DNA from: Lachnospiraceae bacterium
Lineage (GTDB): Bacteria > Bacillota > Clostridia > Lachnospirales > Lachnospiraceae
Direction: 5' to 3'
Assembly: GCA_016283775.1 (NCBI GenBank)
Contig: JAEENL010000148.1
Span: 1 to 40,129 of the forward strand
Length of the DNA stretch: 40,129 nucleotides
Of this stretch, positions 27,045 to 36,232 are shown one piece after another. The position numbers and the translations under genes are program-made. Position 1 is the stretch's first letter; each line of letters opens with the position of its first letter. The notes under the pieces are model-generated. The model was not told the origin of the DNA, made no database searches, and was given only the letters and a program-made list of their open reading frames with translations.

Positions 27045-28937
27045 TCATTCGGTATATTTTTCCCAGTAAGTCTTTTCCGGCCAGCCGGTCGTATCAAAGC
27101 CTTGTCTTATACGCTTTGCAAAGTAATTCAGCTTTTTTCTGAGATTGGGATATTCACTGTAATCCAGCCATGCATTCTCACGCATCACATTTTCCATGAG
27201 ACGTGCTCTGTCCTCTGTGGGATAAGTCATGGAATAGTCGTCGATAAAATATGTTTTGGATTTATCCTGGTCCCAATAGACGATGTACGGCTTATAATCT
27301 TCATATCCCCAAATATCGTAGGAGTAGGTGTAAGGAGCTTCGTGATAGTCTGTCGAGGGATTCAACTTGTTCCAGTCGTTGTCGTTGATACCCAGACCAA
27401 GCGCTTCAAGCTGTGAGTCGATCGCATGCGACAATTCGTGATGGATGGTGGAATCGTCACTCATATCATTTATGTCCATGTAGATCTTTATGCAGTCGCC
27501 GTCACAATATTTAAAGCCTCCTGCGGTCGTAAGCGTGTTTTCACCCATACCCCTCAGGGTGCCTGCAAGATAGAAGTAGACTCCTTTTGTGTATCCGGTG
27601 GCTTCTGATTTCAATTGTGAGAAAAATCCGTCCGGATATTTTGCAAGTCCTGATTCCAAAAGCTTCAAAGCATTTTCCGTGGTCAGGTGATCGTTTTCCG
27701 CTTCGCAGAAATATGTGCTGCAATATCCGATCACCTCGTCGGACATAAAGATCTCTACGTCATATTTGTCTTCAAGCTGTGTTGCTATCTTGTCCAGATC
27801 CTTTAAAGATTCGATAACGGGACCCTTTTGGATATCTTCAAAAGAATGTCCGCCCTCTATCGGATATACGTCCGTATAGGGATTGCCGGGGATCTTGCAG
27901 GAATATACAAACCTGAGATCATTTGCAGAAGGCGCATCGTTCAGAAAATCCCAGGAATAGAAGAATTGATCGGATTCTGATGAAATAGTAAGATATATGG
28001 TGTCTTCATCATAGAGATAGGGGAAATAACTGCATCCGAAATAACCGAAGACGTTTGTACGCGTGACTGCAACAAGCGATGCATCCGAAAGATCGTACAG
28101 CCCCAGGGTAAGTATCTGAGGATTCACAGGGTGGCCATATTCGTCATATTGCACTTCGGCGCCGGCATCAATCGCGGCATAGTCGGTCTCATATTGCTGC
28201 AGGAGCATATATTTTCCGTCGACCATGAAGAAAGTGATATCATAGCTGCTCGGAAAACAGAATTCAACGCCGTCATCATTGGGGAAGAAATCATAGGTGC
28301 TGGTGCGTTCATTGTAATTAATGGACATAAGCACTTGCTGCATGACCGAGAAACTGTAACTATCAGTGGGCACCATCACTTCGGACTTCTCTTTTTCAAA
28401 GTTGTAACCCACATAGTAGTTTTTGAGATCGCTGCCGTACCCGTATAAGAGAAGGCATAATTCGCCGCTTTTGTTGTAATAGAGATCATATAAGGATGTT
28501 GGGATGATAGGAGCCGTAATGTTGACAGTTGTTTCTTCGCCCGTAGACAGTATGCACTTGTAGATGTTATTGTTTGCACAACGGAATCTGTATTTTCCGT
28601 CAAAAGAGGTGTAGCTGTTTGTTTCATAATCATAGGGGTTGACGGACATAAAAGAATGGTTTTCCGTATCGAAAAGAGACATATCAAGTTCCTGCAGACC
28701 TTTTACCACAGGGATCGGAGTTGCTGTGGGCGTTGCAGTGGGAGTGGATGTAGGTGTGGGAGTGGATGTGGGCGTGGGAGTTTCCGTAGGTGTAGGAGCC
28801 GCAGTCGGTTCTTTCTCAGAGACTCCGGTGGGTGTTACCGCAGATGTGCCGGCATTATTTGAGCAGCCTGTCAGCAGGCTCGCGGTCAAAAGAATGAGCG
28901 CAAGCAGCGTTGATATTGTTCTGAAGCCTTTTTTCAT
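27045..28937 (-). CDS. Secreted lipoprotein with HExxH metallopeptidase motif
   Basis: A 630-aa predicted surface lipoprotein with a signal peptide ending in the lipobox LLTGC. A Thr-Pro-rich linker (about 35-85) leads to a long extracellular region with no recognised fold in its first 400 residues. Near the C-terminus HHELSHAID provides His500-Glu501-x-x-His504, the zinc-binding and catalytic signature of many metallopeptidases; acidic residues further on (for example TEDRARLME) could be the third ligand. The N-terminal part may bind or sense a substrate. The start was placed at the ATG after GGAGGG rather than 12 codons upstream. The peptidase role is inferred from the motif and secretion; the family is not recognised. 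Confidence 0.72.
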   Translation of the reverse strand: MKKGFRTISTLLALILLTASLLTGCSNNAGTSAVTPTGVSEKEPTAAPTPTETPTPTSTPTPTSTPTATPTATPIPVVKGLQELDMSLFDTENHSFMSVNPYDYETNSYTSFDGKYRFRCANNNIYKCILSTGEETTVNITAPIIPTSLYDLYYNKSGELCLLLYGYGSDLKNYYVGYNFEKEKSEVMVPTDSYSFSVMQQVLMSINYNERTSTYDFFPNDDGVEFCFPSSYDITFFMVDGKYMLLQQYETDYAAIDAGAEVQYDEYGHPVNPQILTLGLYDLSDASLVAVTRTNVFGYFGCSYFPYLYDEDTIYLTISSESDQFFYSWDFLNDAPSANDLRFVYSCKIPGNPYTDVYPIEGGHSFEDIQKGPVIESLKDLDKIATQLEDKYDVEIFMSDEVIGYCSTYFCEAENDHLTTENALKLLESGLAKYPDGFFSQLKSEATGYTKGVYFYLAGTLRGMGENTLTTAGGFKYCDGDCIKIYMDINDMSDDSTIHHELSHAIDSQLEALGLGINDNDWNKLNPSTDYHEAPYTYSYDIWGYEDYKPYIVYWDQDKSKTYFIDDYSMTYPTEDRARLMENVMRENAWLDYSEYPNLRKKLNYFAKRIRQGFDTTGWPEKTYWEKYTE

Positions 28938-28972
28938 GTGTTCCCTCCGTAAAAAGTGACCATACTGATTCA

Positions 28973-29001
28973 ATTATATATTTTTGAGTTTTTATTTACA
29001 A
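28973..29001 (-). promoter_or_regulatory. Promoter of the HExxH lipoprotein gene
   Basis: Minus-strand TTGTAA (28996-29001), 17-bp spacer and perfect TATAAT (28973-28978). It is back to back with the GH43 promoter, so a regulator bound between could affect both. Confidence 0.72.
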
Positions 29002-29019
29002 TAGCATTGCAGAAAAAGG

Positions 29020-29048
29020 TTGACAAAATGCGCGTCAGATATTATTTT
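29020..29048 (+). promoter_or_regulatory. Promoter of the GH43 gene
   Basis: Perfect -35 TTGACA (29020-29025) with a 17-bp spacer to TATTTT (29043-29048). The -10 is weak, which suits a regulated gene. The leader before the ATG is about 25 nt. Confidence 0.6.
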
Positions 29049-29077
29049 CATTCAGACAGAAAAATAAGAGGTATCAC

Positions 29078-30742
29078 ATGAAAAAAACAATGAAAGCGGT
29101 AGTGTTTGCAGGAAGTCTGTTACTGATCATCCTTTGCGGGTGCGGTAAAACACTTGGAGATCAAAACAGCGCCGTAGACACCGAAAACAAAGAAAACAGT
29201 GGAAATGCCGTGATCACGGCACCGGCTTCGGACACGGGAGATACAAAGACACAAAAAGAACCGGTTGACGATAAAAATACAGAAGAAAACGGAGAAGAGG
29301 CGACATTGCTAAAAGAACCTGACTACAGCCAAATAGCCACAAAGAGCAACGGAGCGGGAGTTTCCGTTCACGATCCATCAATCGAAGTGTTTGACGGAAA
29401 GTATTACATTTACGGGTCGCACATGACCTGCGCAGTTTCCGGGGATATGGCAGCCTGGAAATGGCTCGGGAAATCCTACGGATCAAAAAACAGCGTATAC
29501 GGCGCGATATTTGACAACAAAGAAGCTTATACCTATTCGGGGCTCAAAACCAGCGTGATCCCGACGGATGACGGGAATATACATGTTTGGGCACCTGATG
29601 TCATTTATAATAAAGCTATGCAGAAATATGTGATGTATTTTTGCATGTCTTCCACCTGGAATGCGTCAAATCTGTGCTTTGCCACAGCAGATTCCCCCGA
29701 GGGACCGTTTGAGTGGCAGGGAGCGCTCATTTATTCGGGCTTTAGTTCGCAGAATATCTCTTCGACAAATGTTCTTGACTATGTCACACCCGAGTGGGCA
29801 ACTCGTTACACTGCGGGCGGATACAACTACAGGAAATACCCCAATGCGATCGACCCTACTATTTTCTATGATGCGGACGGACGTATGTGGATGGTTTACG
29901 GATCGTGGTCCGGAGGGATATTCCTTCTTGAGATCGACGAAAATACAGGGCTTGTGATACATCCCGAAGCAGACGAGGAAGGAAACGTCGATCCGTACTT
30001 TGGGAAAAAGCTGGCCGGCGGAAACCACAGATCCATTGAAGGACCGTACATCCACTATGAGGAAGACACGGGATATTACTATCTCTATGTTTCCTACGGC
30101 GGACTTACAAGGACAGGCGGCTATCAGATACGAGTGCTCCGTTCGGAAAATGTGGACGGACCGTATGTGGATCCTCAGGGAAATACGCTGATGGACAGGG
30201 CTGTGCACTCGGAATACGGTCTGAAGCTATCCGGAAACTATTTTCTTCCGAGCCAGAAGGACGCTTATATGGCGACCGGCGGGCAGTCACTTTTCAAGGA
30301 CATCGACGGAAAGACCTACATCTGCTACCATTCCAGATTTGAGTCGAAGGGCGAATATCATGAACCTGTGGTAAAACAGGTGCTTTACAACGAGGAGGGC
30401 TGGCCCTGCCTTTTGCCGTATAAGACTTCAAAAGAGACGGTTTCGGAAACGGGCTATGCGGCTGACGAGATCACAGGAGATTACTATTTTGTAGATCAAG
30501 GTTCCGCCATCGATTCAAAGGTTGCCCAGCCCTTGATGATAAGGCTGAACAAAGACGGCAGCATTACAGGCGCGTTTTCCGGGAATTGGAGCATAAAAGA
30601 CGGATCGTATCATATGCATATCACTGTTGACGGAAAGGATTTCAGTGGTGTATTCTGTAAGCAGAAAGATATGGCGGGAACAGAAGTGATGACGTTTTCC
30701 GCAGTGGGCGGACTTGAAAGCGTTTATGGCGTAAAATACTGA
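29078..30742 (+). CDS. GH43 family glycoside hydrolase lipoprotein (arabinanase-like)
   Basis: A 554-aa surface lipoprotein (lipobox LCGC, Cys22) with an acidic linker to about residue 90, then a five-bladed beta-propeller GH43 domain. The three catalytic acids are visible: Asp99 in VHDPS, Asp259 in AIDPT and Glu321 in SIEGPY. The segment MWMVYGSWSGGIFLLEID is typical of arabinan endo-1,5-alpha-L-arabinosidases. The C-terminal about 90 residues look like the GH43 C-terminal beta domain (PF16369-like). It probably cuts arabinan side chains of pectin, inferred from the subfamily resemblance. It is followed after 11 bp by a small membrane protein gene. Confidence 0.88.
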   Translation: MKKTMKAVVFAGSLLLIILCGCGKTLGDQNSAVDTENKENSGNAVITAPASDTGDTKTQKEPVDDKNTEENGEEATLLKEPDYSQIATKSNGAGVSVHDPSIEVFDGKYYIYGSHMTCAVSGDMAAWKWLGKSYGSKNSVYGAIFDNKEAYTYSGLKTSVIPTDDGNIHVWAPDVIYNKAMQKYVMYFCMSSTWNASNLCFATADSPEGPFEWQGALIYSGFSSQNISSTNVLDYVTPEWATRYTAGGYNYRKYPNAIDPTIFYDADGRMWMVYGSWSGGIFLLEIDENTGLVIHPEADEEGNVDPYFGKKLAGGNHRSIEGPYIHYEEDTGYYYLYVSYGGLTRTGGYQIRVLRSENVDGPYVDPQGNTLMDRAVHSEYGLKLSGNYFLPSQKDAYMATGGQSLFKDIDGKTYICYHSRFESKGEYHEPVVKQVLYNEEGWPCLLPYKTSKETVSETGYAADEITGDYYFVDQGSAIDSKVAQPLMIRLNKDGSITGAFSGNWSIKDGSYHMHITVDGKDFSGVFCKQKDMAGTEVMTFSAVGGLESVYGVKY

Positions 30743-30753
30743 CCGGAGGCTTT

Positions 30754-31053
30754 ATGGGAATAGATTACACGGAATATGGACAAAGAGATGTGCTTAAGGA
30801 TGTGATACTCACGGTGTTTGCCTTTGTCGGGTTTTTTGCTTACTGGCTGGGGCTCCTCGTTCTCATCGCGTTCCTTATGGTGCACACGTGGGACGTGACT
30901 TTTCTGCAGCTTTGCATTTACGCGCTGATACCTACTGCGCTCACCGGAGGGCTGTACATCGCGCATCTTGTCAAAAAAAGAAAGCGTGAAAAGGAAATGC
31001 GAGATTATATTCACGATAATATATCCACTGACGAAAAAAACGGAGATCTGTGA
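30754..31053 (+). CDS. Small two-helix membrane protein, unknown function
   Basis: A 99-aa protein not recognised from any family. It has two predicted transmembrane helices (about 17-42 and 49-68) and a very basic then acidic tail (HLVKKRKREKEMRDYIHD). The ribosome site CCGGAGG is 5 bp before the ATG and the gene begins 11 bp after the GH43 stop, so it is probably co-transcribed with it. The terminator stem overlaps its last codons. No function is proposed. Confidence 0.7.
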   Translation: MGIDYTEYGQRDVLKDVILTVFAFVGFFAYWLGLLVLIAFLMVHTWDVTFLQLCIYALIPTALTGGLYIAHLVKKRKREKEMRDYIHDNISTDEKNGDL

Positions 31054-31067
31054 GGTCTCCGTTTTTT
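31033..31067. terminator. Bidirectional terminator at the end of the GH43 operon
   Basis: ACGGAGA pairs with TCTCCGT. A run of A precedes it and TTTTTT follows, so it serves both the plus-strand GH43 operon and the convergent minus-strand GGDEF gene. Confidence 0.85.
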
Positions 31068-31074
31068 GCATATA

Positions 31075-33036
31075 TTATTTAAAATATGAATCATACAAGG
31101 ATTTGATCTCCTGAGGTTTTCTTACTTCGGAATAGATATAGAGATCGCTTATCCTGCCTTTAAAGGACGTCTGGAACACATCTCCTCCGACAAGGAAACG
31201 CACGCAGAAACGCTGCGCGGGCACTTTTTCAAGTGTTCCGAGGAGTTCCCCGTTTATGTAAAAACAGGATGTTTCCGTCTTTGCATTGTAGGAAGCGGCA
31301 AAATGTATCCATTTGCCTGATTCTGTCTCATGTGTTGACGCATCATGCCAGCCGTTGACATTTTTTGAATCTCTGATCCTGAAGCAGGAATAGCCTTCCC
31401 ACGCATTAGGCACCATGGAACAAAAACCTGTTTCAAACTTGACGTAAACAAGTGAAGTCCAGCGGTGGATCTCGTCGGTATTTGCCCAGAGCGCGATGGT
31501 GTAGCTGTCGGAGCGGAGCACTTCTTTGGGGAGTTCCAGCAGGCTGTATTCCGTGTGGCCTCCGGGGAATGCCACGGAGCCCATTCCGGGGAACGGACCT
31601 TCGGCAAAGGCGATCCGGTCATCGGGCGATCCGGGTACGTATTCTGCCGTAAAGCGCTTGTCCGTTGATTCGAGCGAGTTGTTGAACGGGAAGTGTGAGG
31701 GTTTTATCAGCGTTCCGTAATTACTCAGCGCATATTTTATGAACTCTTCTTCGGGAACGGGCGGTGAGAAATAGTATCCTTGAGCATCTTCAAAGCCACA
31801 TGAAATGAGGAGATCCGCCATTTCCCTGCTTTCAACACCTTCCGCGAGGACATCGAGTTTTAAGTCTTTGCAGAGCATAATGAGGTTTTTCAGGATCTGA
31901 CGGCCCTTGTGATCCGGGATGGTCGTGTGGATGAAATCCTTTTCAAAGTCGACGCTCTGAACGGGAAGATTTGTGAGGATCGCAAGAGAGGAATTTCCGG
32001 CCCCGAAATTGTCTATGGTCACAAGGAAACCGGCCTCTACCATTTTTTTCACGGTGTTGCTTATCGCAACGGAATCCTTCTGGAACGAGCTTTCCGCGAC
32101 CTCAAACTGGAGCTGGTCATGGGGCACTTCGTAACGGTCCGCCACCTCGACGAGTTTTTCCACGAGATCTTTGAAATAGAGGTTCAGAGTGGAAATGTTT
32201 ATGGAAAGCACAAGGTCCTCAAGCGGCGTGTCTTTCCAGGTCTGCTTCATTTTGCAGGTCTCTTCGAACATGTAAAAGTCAAGGGTTATGATGAACCCGT
32301 TTTTTTCAAACACAGTGAGGAAATCGAGCGGCATGCGGAGACCGTCGATCCAGTGGTTCCAGCGGCACAGCACTTCGGCGCCGGTAACCTTGGAAGTCAG
32401 CATGTTTACTTTGGGGAGAAGATAAGGAACAAATTCATTGTGAGACAAGGCAGCGGTCATCTCGTCTTCGATGATCTGCCTCTTTTTTTCCTCTTCTTCG
32501 AGGGATTTATACATGACGCAGGAATTCCTGCCGTTTTCTTTCGCGTGATAAAGCGCGGCGTCGCAGCGGTTGAGGATATCGTCGAGACTCATCGAAGCGG
32601 ACTGATTTGCGACTATTCCTATGGAAAATGAGATAAAGGAAAGAACGTCACGCCGGAAATCTATGGACTGGAGTCCCTCGGACATGGCGCTGACTGTGGA
32701 AAGGACCTCGGAATCGTCCCTTTCTCCCACAATGATCGCGACAAATTCGTCGCCGCCTATCCTGTACAGAGAAGCATGGGAAAGCGCGGAAGACAGATAT
32801 TTTGCGATGGCGCGGAGCAGATCGTCTCCGACGGCGTGACCGTAAACGTCATTTACACGTTTGAAAAAGTCAACGTCTATGAACATTACGGAAATCTTTT
32901 CCGTTGAGGGGATCGTCCTGTAGTAGGCATAGAGCGCCCTGCGGTTCGGGAGTCTTGTAAGATAGTCACGATCGTCGCCGGTACGGTTTTTTTTGTAGTT
33001 TACAAAATCGTTGTTGAGTATTTTTATCTGCTTCAT
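31075..33036 (-). CDS. GGDEF and degenerate EAL protein with C-terminal LamG-like domain
   Basis: A 653-aa protein without signal peptide or transmembrane segment. The GGDEF domain (about 20-180) keeps an intact active site (GGDEF at 94-98) and no clear RxxD inhibitory site. The EAL-type domain (about 190-445) is changed at key positions: EVL (221-223) instead of EAL, DNFG (342-345) instead of DDFG, and Asp363 where the catalytic Lys normally sits, while AEGVE is kept. The last 180 residues (about 475-653) read as a concanavalin/LamG-type beta-sandwich (YTIALWANT, WIHFAASYN, FYINGELLG). Likely a diguanylate cyclase with a non-hydrolytic EAL sensor. The start has AGAGGTGACC upstream. Confidence 0.85.
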   Translation of the reverse strand: MKQIKILNNDFVNYKKNRTGDDRDYLTRLPNRRALYAYYRTIPSTEKISVMFIDVDFFKRVNDVYGHAVGDDLLRAIAKYLSSALSHASLYRIGGDEFVAIIVGERDDSEVLSTVSAMSEGLQSIDFRRDVLSFISFSIGIVANQSASMSLDDILNRCDAALYHAKENGRNSCVMYKSLEEEEKKRQIIEDEMTAALSHNEFVPYLLPKVNMLTSKVTGAEVLCRWNHWIDGLRMPLDFLTVFEKNGFIITLDFYMFEETCKMKQTWKDTPLEDLVLSINISTLNLYFKDLVEKLVEVADRYEVPHDQLQFEVAESSFQKDSVAISNTVKKMVEAGFLVTIDNFGAGNSSLAILTNLPVQSVDFEKDFIHTTIPDHKGRQILKNLIMLCKDLKLDVLAEGVESREMADLLISCGFEDAQGYYFSPPVPEEEFIKYALSNYGTLIKPSHFPFNNSLESTDKRFTAEYVPGSPDDRIAFAEGPFPGMGSVAFPGGHTEYSLLELPKEVLRSDSYTIALWANTDEIHRWTSLVYVKFETGFCSMVPNAWEGYSCFRIRDSKNVNGWHDASTHETESGKWIHFAASYNAKTETSCFYINGELLGTLEKVPAQRFCVRFLVGGDVFQTSFKGRISDLYIYSEVRKPQEIKSLYDSYFK

Positions 33037-33082
33037 GGTCACCTCTGCGGATCGGTGCGGAGACAAAAAGTTCTTTCCTAAT

Positions 33083-33111
33083 AATATAACCCGAAAAAGT
33101 TATAAAGTCAA
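33083..33111 (-). promoter_or_regulatory. Promoter of the GGDEF-EAL-LamG gene
   Basis: Minus-strand TTGACT (33106-33111), 17-bp spacer and TATATT (33083-33088). It diverges from the surface-protein promoter about 45 bp away. Confidence 0.72.
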
Positions 33112-33154
33112 AAAAATGTGTGAAACCGAACGGGATTTTTTGCGAGTAATAGTA

Positions 33155-33183
33155 TTGAAGTTTGTTTTTGGATTTGTTATAAT
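33155..33183 (+). promoter_or_regulatory. Promoter of the secreted Ig-like protein gene
   Basis: TTGAAG (33155-33160), 17-bp spacer and perfect TATAAT (33178-33183). With the strong AAGGAGG ribosome site at the ATG this suggests high expression. Confidence 0.8.
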
Positions 33184-33233
33184 CCCATCCAAGTAAAGTT
33201 TTGTCTTTATCACACTTTTAAGGAGGACGAAAA

Positions 33234-36011
33234 ATGAAGTTTTTCAAACATCTTGCGGCAGTTCTTGCTGCGGCGATGATCATCACCCTGATCCCCGCCC
33301 AGACAGCAAATGCTGCAAAGTACTCAAAGCTTGCTTTCCAGGAAGCAACAAGCTCATCCCAGTGCATCACCAGTTTTGAGCTTGCAAAGGGAAAGACAAG
33401 AGACCTTAAGTTTTATGGCGTAGGCGACTACAGGACCACAGGTATAGGCTGGTCGAGTTCAAACGACGCCGTTGCGACCGTTGACAAGAACGGTATCGTA
33501 AAGGCTGTAGGCGTTGGTTCGGCACAGATCACATACTCTGCAAAGGGATACATCTCCATCCCCACCACAGTAGTTGTTACAACCACCGATTACAATGTTT
33601 ACATTGCCGAGCAGAATTCCGGCATGAGATACACATCTTACAACCTTATGCTTGGTAAGACCGTAGACTTCAAGTTTGTAGGCGCAAAGGGCTGGTCCAC
33701 ATCCCTTTACTCCGCATCCTGGAACACCACCGATGACAGCGTTGCTACCGTTGACAACTACGGTATCGTTACACCTGTAAAGATCGGTACCTGCCAGATC
33801 GTTCTTACCATCATCGAAAAGAAGACCGGTAAGGTTGCATATGCTGTACAGCCCGTTACCATCAACGTAAAGAGCGCTACACCTACAGCAACACCCACAC
33901 CTAAGGCAACGGCAACACCTACTGCGACACCTACTCCCAAGGCAGGTTTCTCGGTACAGCAGACTTCTTACAATCAGGCTGTAGTAACCTTTGGAAACAC
34001 CGCCATCAAGGATAGTGCGATCAGCCTGACCTGTGACGAGAACCCCATCATGGAGACCTCAAAGGTTGAAAACGGTAAGGTTACCATTACATTTGTTATT
34101 CCTTTGGAGAATGGCAAGGAATACACAATAAGAAATTCCGGTTCGACAGACAATTTCAAGTTCAAGGCTGTAGTAGGTAGCGCTGTTACCGTTGGTCTTG
34201 CATATGATTGCCTTGGCGAAGAGAACAAGGCTTATCCGGGCGAAAAGGTCAACCTTCATCCACAGGTACTTGATGCAAACGGCATCGTTCTCGACCAGGT
34301 TCCCGAAGTAGAACTTGAGTATGACGGTCTTTCATTCCCTATGTATGAAGACTACATCACTGCTTCCGACCGTGTAGGCACCACTTACAGGATCACCGTA
34401 AAGAGCTATAGCGCAACAGGCAGCGTCATTCAGAAGGTTTACACCATCACTGTTGTAAACAAGCCTGCATATGCTGTTTCTAAGATTGAGGCAAAGCTTG
34501 TAGAAACAGGCGAGTCTTATTCCAGCAAGAATGCAACAGGTCTCAGTCTTTGCATCGGTGATGAGACAAAGGGTATCTCCATCAGATACAGCGACAACAG
34601 AGGAAATACAAACAAAGAGACCATCGTAGGCGAAGAGGCTGTTGTAGGGAAGGACGGAGATGTATACGGATACTTCACGTTCACATCATCCAATGAAAAC
34701 GTGCTCGTTGTTGATGACAATGGCGCTATCCTTCCTTTGAAGCAGGGTTCCGCAACGATCACAGTTACATTTGTTGATATCGACAGTGATCCCATCCGCA
34801 GATCCACAGTGGGTTCGTTTATCGTTTCCGTAGGCGCCGCACGCCAGATCAGCAGCATCACGAAGACATACAAGAGCGCGCAGAACAATACACTTTGTGT
34901 ACAGCCCGGCGCTGATGATTACAACAAGATGGTCATCACTTATACCTTCAAGGATCAGAACGGTTCCCTCATCGATCCCGCTACCATTGAGCTTGACACA
35001 TACACAGTTAAGTCGACCACAGATGTAACAAGTAATTTCACAGTTACAAGTGATGTGGATTCCGACAAGAAGGAACTTTATCTTACCGTTACCGTCAGAA
35101 GCAATCCTATCGCAAGCGGAAAGCAGACCACGGTATACCTTATCACAAACTGGCTCTATAATACAGATTACAACACAAGAGCTAAGCAGGATACAACAAA
35201 CCGTATCACGATCATTGATACTACTGCCGGCTCACCTACACCTACATATGTTGCAATGTGGTCACAGGATTCCGCCAAGAGTCTCGGTCTTTCCGCAGGC
35301 GGTGGAGATCTTGAGATTTCCGCATATCTTATTGAGTCAAAGAACGGCGGTTATGCAGATGCTGTAACAGCGATCACTCCTGTACCCGCACAGCCGACAT
35401 ACGGTGCCGGTGATGTAGGCCATTACTTCTATGAAGTAACAAAATCAGGAACAAACAAGTCAAAGGATTATATCAAGAATACATCGGCTACCCTTTTAAA
35501 CGGTAAGGTCACTGTTCCTGTAAGAGCGGCATTTGGTGCACTTGGCGAAAGCGACCTGAAGTCTGCTGAAAATCTTGCAAGCATCGGTGTTGTAACCGTA
35601 ACAATTAACTTCTATCAGGTTAAGCAGGGTGGAACCACCAACAATCCTACTTACAAGGCACAGAAGATCGCAAGCTTGAGCAAGACTCTTAAAAATGAGG
35701 ATCCGAGTTCTTCAGCAACGGTTGCCATCACAAACAATACCACTGAGTATGCGATCGACAGTGAAGGCGGCTGGATCGACTGGCTCCAGGAGCATGCGAC
35801 CATCGTTATCAAGAATGGTATCACGGGAGAGACCTATACAGTCAACGCACAGAAATCGTTTGATTCTTATGGCATATTGGCTGTTCCTAACTTCAGTACA
35901 AATACCACATACCTGAAGGGACTTGATCTTTATCTTCCCGATAAGGCCGGCTCAGGCTATGTAAAGCTTAAAGTCAGCATCACTGCTAATCCTAAGGTTC
36001 AGAACAGATAA
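33234..36011 (+). CDS. Secreted multi-domain protein with bacterial Ig-like (Big_2) repeats
   Basis: A 925-aa exported protein with a Sec signal peptide (MKFFKHLAAVLAAAMIITLI, cleavage near ANA-AK). Two Big_2-type Ig-like domains follow (about 45-115 and 135-205), each with the pattern NDAVATVDKNGIVKAVGVGSAQITY. Then come a Thr-Pro linker (about 213-240), further beta-rich domains including another Big_2-like one (about 480-525), and no LPxTG, SLH or lipobox anchor. Codon choice is biased to AAG, ATC, TAC and GTA/GTT, unlike neighbouring genes, which with the strong promoter, ribosome site and terminator suggests an abundant extracellular or cell-surface protein. An S-layer role is possible but not shown. 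Confidence 0.85.
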   Translation: MKFFKHLAAVLAAAMIITLIPAQTANAAKYSKLAFQEATSSSQCITSFELAKGKTRDLKFYGVGDYRTTGIGWSSSNDAVATVDKNGIVKAVGVGSAQITYSAKGYISIPTTVVVTTTDYNVYIAEQNSGMRYTSYNLMLGKTVDFKFVGAKGWSTSLYSASWNTTDDSVATVDNYGIVTPVKIGTCQIVLTIIEKKTGKVAYAVQPVTINVKSATPTATPTPKATATPTATPTPKAGFSVQQTSYNQAVVTFGNTAIKDSAISLTCDENPIMETSKVENGKVTITFVIPLENGKEYTIRNSGSTDNFKFKAVVGSAVTVGLAYDCLGEENKAYPGEKVNLHPQVLDANGIVLDQVPEVELEYDGLSFPMYEDYITASDRVGTTYRITVKSYSATGSVIQKVYTITVVNKPAYAVSKIEAKLVETGESYSSKNATGLSLCIGDETKGISIRYSDNRGNTNKETIVGEEAVVGKDGDVYGYFTFTSSNENVLVVDDNGAILPLKQGSATITVTFVDIDSDPIRRSTVGSFIVSVGAARQISSITKTYKSAQNNTLCVQPGADDYNKMVITYTFKDQNGSLIDPATIELDTYTVKSTTDVTSNFTVTSDVDSDKKELYLTVTVRSNPIASGKQTTVYLITNWLYNTDYNTRAKQDTTNRITIIDTTAGSPTPTYVAMWSQDSAKSLGLSAGGGDLEISAYLIESKNGGYADAVTAITPVPAQPTYGAGDVGHYFYEVTKSGTNKSKDYIKNTSATLLNGKVTVPVRAAFGALGESDLKSAENLASIGVVTVTINFYQVKQGGTTNNPTYKAQKIASLSKTLKNEDPSSSATVAITNNTTEYAIDSEGGWIDWLQEHATIVIKNGITGETYTVNAQKSFDSYGILAVPNFSTNTTYLKGLDLYLPDKAGSGYVKLKVSITANPKVQNR

Positions 36012-36034
36012 TTCGATTCAAGATCAATAAGGAT

Positions 36035-36070
36035 ATACTCCGTCCGGGGAAACCCGGGCGGAGTATTTTT
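36035..36070 (+). terminator. Strong terminator after the Ig-like protein gene
   Basis: ATACTCCGTCCGGG pairs with CCCGGGCGGAGTAT around a GAAA loop (14 bp with one T-G pair), followed by TTTTT. Confidence 0.92.
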
Positions 36071-36131
36071 GTACCCGAATGTAATTCCGGTACAAAACCA
36101 AAAAACTTTTCCGATTTAAAGCAAAAAAGTC

Positions 36132-36160
36132 TTGCAAGAAATCATTGTTGATATTACAAT
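36132..36160 (+). promoter_or_regulatory. Promoter of the ligase-peptidase operon
   Basis: TTGCAA (36132-36137), 17-bp spacer and TACAAT (36155-36160). Transcription would start near 36167, just before an 8-bp hairpin. Confidence 0.7.
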
Positions 36161-36172
36161 ATAAAGATACGG

Positions 36173-36190
36173 AAATGCCGCCCGGCATTT
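36173..36190 (+). other. Hairpin at the 5' end of the ligase mRNA
   Basis: Perfect inverted repeat AAATGCCG / CGGCATTT with a 2-bp centre, starting about 6 nt from the predicted transcription start. It could stabilise the 5' end of the message or be an operator. Confidence 0.5.
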
Positions 36191-36232
36191 CGTTATATCA
36201 TGCCAGAGAAGGCTTTTTTGGAGGACAGGAAA

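Noticed and set aside
36200-36232. ATG at 36200 as the ligase start
   Set aside because: No ribosome site upstream, while a good one precedes the in-frame TTG at 36233.
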